Origin: Marinilabiliales bacterium
GTDB taxonomy: Bacteria; Bacteroidota; Bacteroidia; Bacteroidales; F082
Direction: 5' to 3'
DNA length: 21,400 nt
NCBI GenBank assembly: GCA_002869465.1
Contig: PKSW01000371.1
Coordinates: 1-21,400 of the forward strand
Part shown: one piece after another, positions 14,878 through 21,400 of the stretch
Position numbering within the stretch: the stretch's first letter is position 1
Layout of the letters: each line of letters begins with the position of its first letter
Program-made: the position numbers and the translations under genes
Notes under the pieces: generated by a model
What the model saw: the letters and a program-made list of their open reading frames with translations, nothing else
What the model was told of the DNA's origin: nothing
Databases searched by the model: none

Positions 14878-17664
14878 TAATGAATAATCCATAGCAGCAT
14901 GACGCTTATAAAACTCATACCGCCATTTTGCATTCTTGATAGCCAAGGCTCCAAGTTCTTTTGCCCTTTCAGGGAACGTTTTTTTCAACGATAAAAATCG
15001 AACTTCCATATCACGGAATTGCTCGAATTTGTTCCAGTCAGGTTCTTTTGAATCGAGTTGGAATGGATTTTTCCCTTCATTCTCAAGCAACGGATTGAAA
15101 CGGAACAATGACCAATAACCCGATTCGACAGCAAATTTCTCTTCTGCTTGTGATTCAGCCATGGTGTTACGCAAACCATGCGCAATACATGGTGAATAAG
15201 CAATGATCAAGGATGGACCGGGGAATGCCTCAGCTTCCTTCAGTGCTTTAAAATACTGGTTCATATTGGCGCCCATGGCCACCTGTGCCACATATATATA
15301 ACCGTAGGTCATAAAAATAGCACCCAGGTCTTTTTTACGCACCACCTTACCGGAAGTCGCAAATTTAGCCACTGCCCCTGTAGGACTAGCCTTTGATGCT
15401 TGGCCACCTGTATTGGAATATACTTCTGTGTCCATTACAAGTATGTTGATGTCTTCGCCAGAGGCCAACACATGATCAAGTCCACCGTATCCGATATCAT
15501 AAGCCCAGCCGTCGCCTCCAAATGACCAAACTGATTTCTTGATGAAATACTGTTCCAGTTTCATCAGTTGCTTGGCAAGGTCATCTTTTTTTCCTTTGAG
15601 CACTTCCGAAACTTTAGCTGATGCTATCTTTGAAGCTTCTCCATTGTTCATGGCTTCGAGCCATCCTTCAAACGCTTCTTTTCTATCAGCATCAATCTTG
15701 TTTTTCATTGCCTCTTTCATCAGAATCTCAATACGTTCGCGCATTTTCCTCACGCCAATAGCCATACCATAGCCATATTCGGCATTGTCTTCAAACAAGG
15801 AATTTGCCCATGCTGGTCCTTTGCCTTCAGCATTGGTTGTATAGGGAGTTGATGGCGCTGATCCGCCATAAATAGATGAACATCCGGTGGCATTTGCAAT
15901 CATCATGCGGTCACCATATAGTTGTGTGATAAGTTGAATATAAGGTGTTTCTCCGCATCCGGCGCAAGCTCCAGAAAATTCAAACAAGCTTTGCGCAAAC
16001 TGGCTGTTTTTAAAATTAGCGAACTTATCGACCACATGGTCTTTAGGAGAAATATTATTTATTAAGAAATCCCAATTGGCGTCTTCATGCATTTGTTCTT
16101 CCAACGGAACCATAACCAGCGATTTTTCTTTGGAAGGGCAAACGTCAGCACAACTACCACAACCCGTACAGTCGAGCACACTCACCTGGATGCGGAATTT
16201 ATGCGGAGCCAGTTTTCCTTTGGTATCGAGTAATACAACATCATCAGGAACCTGTTTGGCCTCTTCCTCATCAATTAAGAATGGCCGTATAACAGCGTGC
16301 GGACAAACAAATGCACATTGATTACATTGGATACAATTTTCAGGCAGCCACTCAGGCACATTTACGGCAATACCTCTTTTCTCAAAAGCAGCCGTTCCTG
16401 GAGGAAATGAACCATCTTCGCGACCAAGAAATGCACTTACCGGCAGATCATCACCTTTCAGGTGTTCTATAGGTTTCATCACATTGCGGACAAAATCAGG
16501 CATATCTGCATATGGATCTGCTTCTTTCTTCAGTTCTATTTTTGCCCATTCTTTGGGTATTTTCATCTCAATCACTTCTGCACCCCTGTCAACAGAAGCA
16601 AAATTCATCCGGACAATCTCGTCACCTTTCCTTCCGTATGTTTTTTTGATGAATGATTTCATCAGCGTTTCAGCTTCTTCATAAGGAATAATCTCCGCCA
16701 CTTTAAAGAAGGCCGCTTGCATAATGGTATTGGTTCTGCTTCCCAGTCCAATATCAGACGCAATTTTAGTCGCATTGATAATAAAGAATCTAATATCGTT
16801 TTCCGCCATGAATTTTTTCATATGATCAGGCAGACGATTATTCGTTTCTTCTTCATCCCAAATACTGTTCAATAAGAAAGTTCCACCCTTTTTCATGCCT
16901 TTCAGCATATCATATTTATTTAGATAGGCGGGTACATGGCAGGCCACAAAGTCAGGTGTATTTACTAAATAAGTGGAGCGAATGGGGTGATCGCCAAAAC
17001 GCAGGTGCGATGTGGTGATACCTCCTGATTTTTTGGAATCGTAAGCAAAATAGGCCTGTGCATATTTATCAGTTGCTTCTCCAATAATTTTGATGGAGTT
17101 TTTGTTCGCTCCAACAGTTCCGTCAGCACCGAGGCCATAAAATTTAGCTTCGTAAGTACCTTTGGGTGTAATACTTACTTCAGGCAATAATGGTAATGAT
17201 TTGAAAGTTACATCATCCACAATACCTACCGTAAAACCATTCTTAGGTTCAGTAAGTTTGAGGTTTTCAAACACTGACATGATTTGCGCCGGTGTCGTAT
17301 CTTTTGAGCTGAGTCCGTACCTGCCACCATATACTTCTGGTGCATTTTTCTTATTATAGAAAATTTCTTTAATGTCCAGATAAAGTGGTTCTCCATTGGC
17401 ACCCGGTTCTTTTGTCCTGTCGAGAACTGCGATCTTTTTCACAGTTTTTGGCATCACCCTTAATAAATATTTTTCTGAGAACGGACGGTACAAATGCACA
17501 GCGATCATCCCAACCTTTTCACCTTTGCTGACCAGGTGATCAATGGTTTCGCGGATGGTTTCTGTAGAAGAGCCCATAGCAATCACCACATGTTCAGCAT
17601 CTTCGGCACCATGATATGTAAATGGATGGTATTCACGACCGGTTAATTTTTTAATTTCCTGCAT
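14869..17664 (-). CDS. nifJ: Pyruvate:ferredoxin oxidoreductase, C-terminal part (domains II-VII) after an in-frame stop
   Basis: The 931-residue downstream part of NifJ, which with thiamine diphosphate and three 4Fe-4S clusters converts pyruvate and CoA to acetyl-CoA, CO2 and reduced ferredoxin. It begins MQEIKKLTGREYHPF, the start of domain II. The gamma domain covers about 170-370 (FYGLGADGTVGANKNSIKII). The two-cluster ferredoxin domain has C444, C447, C450, C454 and C499, C502, C505, C509. The cluster nearest TPP uses C567, C570, C595 and C825 (SGACAGCGE, NATGC, YSPCIAHG). The TPP/Mg motif runs from GGDGW (716-720) to N751 in YSNTGGQ. All 12 cluster cysteines are present and no other lesion is seen. 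It is in the same frame as the upstream part at 17668-18408, one stop codon and one Tyr codon away, so together they equal one normal NifJ. The ATG at 17664 is only a candidate restart. Confidence 0.9.
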   Translation of the reverse strand: MQEIKKLTGREYHPFTYHGAEDAEHVVIAMGSSTETIRETIDHLVSKGEKVGMIAVHLYRPFSEKYLLRVMPKTVKKIAVLDRTKEPGANGEPLYLDIKEIFYNKKNAPEVYGGRYGLSSKDTTPAQIMSVFENLKLTEPKNGFTVGIVDDVTFKSLPLLPEVSITPKGTYEAKFYGLGADGTVGANKNSIKIIGEATDKYAQAYFAYDSKKSGGITTSHLRFGDHPIRSTYLVNTPDFVACHVPAYLNKYDMLKGMKKGGTFLLNSIWDEEETNNRLPDHMKKFMAENDIRFFIINATKIASDIGLGSRTNTIMQAAFFKVAEIIPYEEAETLMKSFIKKTYGRKGDEIVRMNFASVDRGAEVIEMKIPKEWAKIELKKEADPYADMPDFVRNVMKPIEHLKGDDLPVSAFLGREDGSFPPGTAAFEKRGIAVNVPEWLPENCIQCNQCAFVCPHAVIRPFLIDEEEAKQVPDDVVLLDTKGKLAPHKFRIQVSVLDCTGCGSCADVCPSKEKSLVMVPLEEQMHEDANWDFLINNISPKDHVVDKFANFKNSQFAQSLFEFSGACAGCGETPYIQLITQLYGDRMMIANATGCSSIYGGSAPSTPYTTNAEGKGPAWANSLFEDNAEYGYGMAIGVRKMRERIEILMKEAMKNKIDADRKEAFEGWLEAMNNGEASKIASAKVSEVLKGKKDDLAKQLMKLEQYFIKKSVWSFGGDGWAYDIGYGGLDHVLASGEDINILVMDTEVYSNTGGQASKASPTGAVAKFATSGKVVRKKDLGAIFMTYGYIYVAQVAMGANMNQYFKALKEAEAFPGPSLIIAYSPCIAHGLRNTMAESQAEEKFAVESGYWSLFRFNPLLENEGKNPFQLDSKEPDWNKFEQFRDMEVRFLSLKKTFPERAKELGALAIKNAKWRYEFYKRHAAMDYSLVE

Positions 17665-17670
17665 ATACTA
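17662..17670 (-). other. In-frame amber codon and restart ATG inside nifJ
   Basis: On the minus strand the codons read GAA-TAG-TAT-ATG-CAG-GAA. The TAG replaces a residue in a segment I recall as continuous in NifJ proteins (DLV-x-x-YM...LTGRxYxPF), and Tyr and Met after it still fit the family pattern. One base change from GAG, AAG or CAG would create it. There is a weak GTGGAA purine-rich stretch before the ATG, within ribosome-binding distance. Confidence 0.85.
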
Positions 17671-18408
17671 TTCCACGAGGTCAGGAATCGGATCATAAAA
17701 GCGATTGGAAGCTTCACGTGCTTGAAAATAAATATCAGGATTTTGAGCGGTTCCGCGTGTTACAGGATGCTCAGGATTCAACGCATTATCTCTGAATTTC
17801 TGAACATCTTCCCATGGGAATAAATGATTTAAATCTTCATGCTCAAAATATTCTACTTTTTGAATTTCATGTGACGTACGGAACCCGTCAAACATATGTA
17901 AAAACGGAATTCTAGTGCGTAAACTTACAAAGTGTGCAATCGGGGCAATGTCCATAATTTCCTGCACACTGCCGGTTGCCAATATGGCAAATCCTGTTTG
18001 ACGCGCACTCATTACGTCACTATGATCACCAAAAATGGATAGCGCCTGCGCTGCAAGGCTCCGGGCACTTACATGGAAAACTGCCGGTAAAAGTTCGCCT
18101 GCGATTTTATACATATTCGGAATCATTAACAGCAATCCCTGTGACGCTGTGAAAGTAGTGGTTAATACGCCCGACTGCAAAGAGCCATGCACCGCGCCCG
18201 CGGCACCGCCTTCTGATTGCATTTCGGCTACACTTACTGTTTCATTAAAAATATTTTTCCTTCCATAAGCTGCCCATTCATCAACATACTCGGCCATAGT
18301 TGAAGAAGGTGTAATAGGATATATGGCGGCCAGTTCACTAAACATATAGGCTACATGAGCTGCCGCATAGTTACCGTCACAAGTGATAAATCTTTTCTTT
18401 TTATTCAT
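17668..18408 (-). CDS. nifJ: Pyruvate:ferredoxin oxidoreductase, N-terminal part (domain I), ending at an in-frame amber codon
   Basis: A 246-residue domain I of NifJ, which in the whole enzyme contributes to the pyruvate/TPP site. Counted from the ATG at 18408: DGNYAAAHVAY (11-21), YPITPSS (30-36), SVAEMQSEGGAAGAVHGSLQSG from residue 59, TTTFTASQGLLLMIPNMYK starting at residue 83, and SARSLAAQALSIFGDHSD (114-131), whose R116 probably matches the pyruvate-binding Arg114 of Desulfovibrio africanus. The start at 18408 is chosen because it places the N-terminus where relatives begin; the frame is open to an ATG at 18468 that would add 20 atypical residues. It ends ...DPIPDLVE-TAG, at the domain I/II linker. 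Alone it should not be catalytic, since the TPP and cluster domains are in the downstream part. Confidence 0.88.
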   Translation of the reverse strand: MNKKKRFITCDGNYAAAHVAYMFSELAAIYPITPSSTMAEYVDEWAAYGRKNIFNETVSVAEMQSEGGAAGAVHGSLQSGVLTTTFTASQGLLLMIPNMYKIAGELLPAVFHVSARSLAAQALSIFGDHSDVMSARQTGFAILATGSVQEIMDIAPIAHFVSLRTRIPFLHMFDGFRTSHEIQKVEYFEHEDLNHLFPWEDVQKFRDNALNPEHPVTRGTAQNPDIYFQAREASNRFYDPIPDLVE

Positions 18409-18614
18409 ATTTTTTTCTTTTAGAAAAGCTTGATTATAATTTTCAAAAATTTTAGCGAAAATACTCATTTCAGATGTCTTTTAAACCGAATTTTAAGACA
18501 ATTATCGCGGTCTGAATAATTTAAAACGAATTTAGATTATCATACTGTTCTTTTAAGGTTTTTTTGTGCTAATTTTACCCCTCAAACGATTGCAAACAAA
18601 AAAAGAATAATCAT
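18409..18614. promoter_or_regulatory. Divergent intergenic region between nifJ and the DHOD-like gene
   Basis: About 206 AT-rich bases must hold promoters for both directions. Possible -7 boxes are TAATTTTA at 18570-18577 (plus strand) and the complement of CGAATTTA at 18527-18534 (minus strand, reads TAAATTCG). Neither has a clear -33 partner at normal spacing, and I see no operator-like palindrome. Confidence 0.3.
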
Positions 18615-19628
18615 ATGGACCTGAAAACAAAATATCTTGGCTTAGAATTAAAAAATCCGATCATTGTAGGTGCCAGTAATCTGGTGACCAATATTGGGAT
18701 GCTAAAGGAACTTGAAAACGCAGGCGCTGCCGCCATTGTTTACAAATCGTTGTTTGAAGAACAAATCCAGTTGGAGAATTATAAACTGGATGAACAAATG
18801 ACCGGTTACGATGAACGATATGGTGAAATGACATCCCTTTTCCCGAGTGATATTTATGAAGCAGGACCTGAGGAATTTTTAATGCATTTCAGAGATGCAA
18901 AAAAGGCGTTGAGTATTCCGTTAATTGCAAGCCTGAATGCGGTGCAGTTCGACACCTGGAACGAATATGCTAAAAAACTGGAAGATGCCGGTGCCGATGC
19001 CCTTGAACTAAACCTGTATAACAACCCGAAGGAATTTGAAATGGAAGGTCGCTCTATTTTGAACGAGGAACTCGACATTATAGAAGGCGTTAAAAAACAT
19101 GTTAAAATTCCGGTGAGTGTAAAACTGAGCCCGTTTTATACGAATCCATTATACACGTTTAATGAAATGGACAAAAAAGGCGTGGATGGACTGGTTTTAT
19201 TTAACAAGCTTTTCCAGCCCGATATCAATGTGAATACGCAGGAAATGTTTTACCCATATAACCTCAGCTCCGAGTTTGACAGCAGGTTACCACTCAGGTA
19301 TGTTGGCATATTGTATGATGAAATAAACGCCGATATTTGTGCCAACCGGGGATTATTTACAGGCGAAGACGTGGTGAAAATGATACTTGCCGGGGCCAAT
19401 GCCGTTGAAGTGGTAAGTGCTATTTACAAACACGGGCCAAAACAGATCACCAAAATGCTGGATGATATGGAAATATGGATGGCGAATAACCAGTATGAAA
19501 GTCTGGACGAGTTCAGGGGTAAATTATCCAAAAAGAACATCAAAGATCCTTTTGCCTACAGAAGGGCACAATATGTCGATATTTTAATGCGCTCATCGGA
19601 AATATTTAAAAAATACCCGATCATTTAA
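18615..19628 (+). CDS. Dihydroorotate dehydrogenase-like flavoprotein
   Basis: A 337-residue TIM-barrel protein of the class 1 dihydroorotate dehydrogenase/PreA superfamily. It keeps FMN-site features: K44 (AIVYKSL), N133 (ELNLYNNP), K170 (VSVKLSPFY), N197 (LVLFNKLF) and a C-terminal phosphate-binding turn (AGANAVEVVSAIYKHG). The catalytic loop reads LNLYNNP, where class 1 DHODs have N-x-S-C-P-N, so the base Cys is absent and nothing obvious replaces it. It is therefore probably not the PyrD of pyrimidine synthesis. It contains no iron-sulfur motif. From memory, genes of this type are often found beside nifJ in Bacteroidetes and other anaerobes, which suggests a redox role linked to ferredoxin or amino-acid/pyrimidine reduction. 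That link is inferred from position only. Confidence 0.85.
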   Translation: MDLKTKYLGLELKNPIIVGASNLVTNIGMLKELENAGAAAIVYKSLFEEQIQLENYKLDEQMTGYDERYGEMTSLFPSDIYEAGPEEFLMHFRDAKKALSIPLIASLNAVQFDTWNEYAKKLEDAGADALELNLYNNPKEFEMEGRSILNEELDIIEGVKKHVKIPVSVKLSPFYTNPLYTFNEMDKKGVDGLVLFNKLFQPDINVNTQEMFYPYNLSSEFDSRLPLRYVGILYDEINADICANRGLFTGEDVVKMILAGANAVEVVSAIYKHGPKQITKMLDDMEIWMANNQYESLDEFRGKLSKKNIKDPFAYRRAQYVDILMRSSEIFKKYPII

Positions 19629-19638
19629 TATAAAATTT

Positions 19639-19664
19639 AAAAGCTGCATAAAGGCAGCTTTTTT
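19639..19664. terminator. Rho-independent terminator between convergent genes
   Basis: A 9-bp stem (19639-19647 with 19654-19662), a six-base loop and flanking A and T runs. It lies 11 bases after the flavoprotein stop and directly beside the stop of the minus-strand propeller gene, so it can act in both directions. Confidence 0.8.
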
Positions 19665-19665
19665 A

Positions 19666-21400
19666 TTAGTCAGTTATTTGAATCTTTACAGAATGTATTT
19701 CTTTATGTAATTGCATACTGGCGATATACATGCCCGGCGGTACTTTTGCGCCATTATAGTTTGTGGCATCCCATATGACTTTGTTGTTACCCACAGGAAG
19801 ATGCAACATCTTCACTTTTCTACCAGAAATATCAGTAATCTCAATACGGCTATTTTCCGTAAACATACCTTTGAACTCCATGGAAATATTTCCGTTACGG
19901 GCACTTGCCGGATTTGGATAACAGATAAGTCCAGCAGATGCTTCAAATGAATTTTCCTCAGCGCTAACCAGGTAATCCAGGTTCAGGCTATAAGCCGAAA
20001 TTCCGTAGGTTCCTATCACCAACTTACGTGTGGGATTATGAATTTTCATGGCAGTAACCGGCACATTCGGCAGGTTGCTCATAATATTTTCCCAGTAATC
20101 TCCGCCATCTTCCGTATAATACACACCTGCATCTGTCCCTACAAACATAAATCCTTCGTTCTCAGGATCGATTTTCAGGTTGTTCACCGGAAGGTCTGGC
20201 AAATTGCCGGAAATGCTAGTCCAGTTCTCTCCCAGATCAGTTGATTTGAAAACATGCGGTTGGGGTTCATCCCATCTGAAACCGGAAACAGTTGCATATA
20301 TGGTATTTTCATCAAAGGGGTCAGTTTCAACACGCGTGATCCAGCGCACCGGTAATCCTTCTGTTATATCTGTCCAAACCAGTCCATTGGTGGTGGAAAT
20401 GTGCACCCTTCCATCAGCAGATCCAGCTAACACTATAGCAGGATTTATGGACGATATAGCAAGGGTTGTGAGGGTATGAAAGCCTCCCGATCCACCTTGT
20501 GTCAAATCACCTGAAACCGCTGTCCAGAAGGAGCCTCCATTGATTGTTTTCCACACCCTGTGCGTCCCAAAATACAATGTTTCGGGATCTTCAGGGTGCA
20601 TGATCAATGGCGCTGACCAATTGATGCGATCATTCTCCATTTGTCCTGCTATATAATTAAAACTCCCTCCGCCATTCGTAGATTTTGCTAAACCACCATA
20701 TTGCGATTCTGCATATATAATGTTACTGTTTGTATAATCCACAAGGCTGTAAAAACCATCACCACCCAGAATGGCCTGCCAACTATCTGTTGCTCCGGTC
20801 AAAGAACGCACCGTGTTGTTATCCTGTGTTCCACCGTATAACCTGTGGGGTAACAGGTAATCAATTTCTATATCGTAAAACTGTGTAATTCCCAGCTTAT
20901 TTAATTTTTGCCAGTCTTCTCCATAATTATCACTTATATACAAACCTCCGTCGTTTCCTTCAAAAATTCTCCCGGTATTTTCATCAATATACATGGCATG
21001 GTGATCAACATGAATTTCATATGTATTTCCATAATCAGCAAGAACAATCCATGATTCTCCGCCATTATCTGACCGGTACATTTCTACACCAAAAACATAT
21101 ACACGGTTTTCATTCTCCGGGTCTACCCTGATCTGTCCGAAATACCATCCAAAAGAACTGTTCATACCATACAATGCATTGTCATTTGTTTGATTCCAGC
21201 TGAAACCACCATCATCGGTTCTGAAAACATTTACTTCGTAATTTGGCAGATCGTAAATTGCATATAATACATCGGGATTTGATTTTGCGATGGCAAGGCC
21301 TATTCTGCCTACATTACTTCCTGTAGGCACGCCATTGGTCATTTCTTCCCAGGTATCGCCACCATCAGTGGATTTCCATATACCTGAACCATCGCCAAAT
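19666..21400 (-). CDS. Secreted Asp-box (BNR/sortilin-like) beta-propeller with type IX secretion sorting domain (5'-partial)
   Basis: The frame stays open to the window edge (it reads FGDGSGIWKSTDGGDTWEE at the edge), so the gene starts beyond base 21400 and the Met at 21342 is internal. At least eight Asp-box motifs (S/T-x-D-x-G-x-x-W type) are visible, for example FRTDDGGFSW, YRSDNGGESW, YISDNYGEDW, FKSTDLGENW and YYTEDGGDYW, as in sialidase/VPS10-like propellers. The last 85 or so residues form a type IX sorting domain: CYPNPASARNGNISMEF, EITDISGRKV and VPPGMYIASM. The product should cross the outer membrane through the type IX system and be cell-surface or released. No sialidase active-site residues can be assigned, so enzymatic activity is open; an adhesive or carbohydrate-binding role is equally possible. 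Confidence 0.88.
   Translation of the reverse strand, partial: FGDGSGIWKSTDGGDTWEEMTNGVPTGSNVGRIGLAIAKSNPDVLYAIYDLPNYEVNVFRTDDGGFSWNQTNDNALYGMNSSFGWYFGQIRVDPENENRVYVFGVEMYRSDNGGESWIVLADYGNTYEIHVDHHAMYIDENTGRIFEGNDGGLYISDNYGEDWQKLNKLGITQFYDIEIDYLLPHRLYGGTQDNNTVRSLTGATDSWQAILGGDGFYSLVDYTNSNIIYAESQYGGLAKSTNGGGSFNYIAGQMENDRINWSAPLIMHPEDPETLYFGTHRVWKTINGGSFWTAVSGDLTQGGSGGFHTLTTLAISSINPAIVLAGSADGRVHISTTNGLVWTDITEGLPVRWITRVETDPFDENTIYATVSGFRWDEPQPHVFKSTDLGENWTSISGNLPDLPVNNLKIDPENEGFMFVGTDAGVYYTEDGGDYWENIMSNLPNVPVTAMKIHNPTRKLVIGTYGISAYSLNLDYLVSAEENSFEASAGLICYPNPASARNGNISMEFKGMFTENSRIEITDISGRKVKMLHLPVGNNKVIWDATNYNGAKVPPGMYIASMQLHKEIHSVKIQITD

Noticed and set aside
17668..17670. The nifJ TAG as evidence for pyrrolysine or a reassigned amber code
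   Set aside because: TAG serves as the natural stop of the genes at 1997, 9204 and 13170; at 1997 and 10317-10319 reading through would give no sensible extension. No pyrrolysine gene is in the window.
19666..21400. Calling the propeller protein a sialidase
   Set aside because: Asp-box repeats only show the propeller fold; the arginine triad and other sialidase residues cannot be assigned and the N-terminal part is missing from the window.

Overview
The window is AT-rich, densely coded chromosomal DNA and looks like a Bacteroidetes, most likely an anaerobic or microaerophilic member of the Bacteroidales/Marinilabiliales type. The evidence is a propeller protein ending in a type IX secretion sorting domain, predicted signal peptides that leave glutamine as the mature N-terminus (the Bacteroidetes 'Q-rule'), promoter-like TAnnTTTG boxes, an OmpA-TPR envelope protein, a Bacteroidetes-style deoxynucleoside kinase beside folK, and a large pyruvate:ferredoxin oxidoreductase. 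I see no tRNA, rRNA, insertion sequence, phage gene or CRISPR array, and no gene-free stretch above 300 bases.

Layout. (1) 1-1932: 3' part of an outer-membrane OmpA-like/TPR protein, ending at a strong two-way terminator. (2) 1997-3155, minus strand: folK overlapping a deoxynucleoside kinase gene. (3) 3365-5143: signal peptide peptidase SppA. (4) 5376-6116: secreted protein of unknown function, probably a tandem alpha/beta-barrel fold. (5) 6233-10319: apparent six-gene operon: a cysteine-synthase-like PLP enzyme with a Cys-rich tail, a TfoX-N protein, a DUF5655 protein with a zinc-binding N-terminus, a secreted DUF2141 protein, a thioredoxin-type glutathione peroxidase, and a membrane-anchored NAPE-PLD/RomA-like metallo-beta-lactamase-fold hydrolase. 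(6) 10423-11625: a seven-iron ferredoxin and a six-helix potassium-channel-like protein. (7) 11653-14635, minus strand: DUF3302 protein (YiaW-like), HlyD adaptor (YiaV-like) and NodT/TolC lipoprotein, an envelope-spanning set with no recognisable pump. (8) 14869-18408, minus strand: pyruvate:ferredoxin oxidoreductase (nifJ), broken by one in-frame amber codon. (9) 18615-19628: divergent dihydroorotate-dehydrogenase-like flavoprotein. (10) 19666-21400, minus strand: partial secreted Asp-box propeller with a type IX sorting tail.

The metabolic theme is low-potential electron transfer: NifJ oxidises pyruvate and reduces ferredoxin, FdxA is a candidate acceptor, and the flavoprotein beside nifJ may be linked to the same pool. 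The peroxidase operon suggests oxidative or lipid stress defence.

The most notable observation is nifJ. A TAG lies at the boundary between structural domains I and II, the frame continues unchanged, and an ATG follows three bases later. Both halves keep all the conserved motifs I can identify. This is a nonsense mutation, a sequencing error, readthrough, or a true two-polypeptide enzyme made by translational coupling. TAG ends at least three other genes here, so general recoding of TAG is unlikely. A second unusual point is a 56-57 base element, made of a terminator hairpin plus a shared flank, found both after fdxA and across the 3' end of nifJ.
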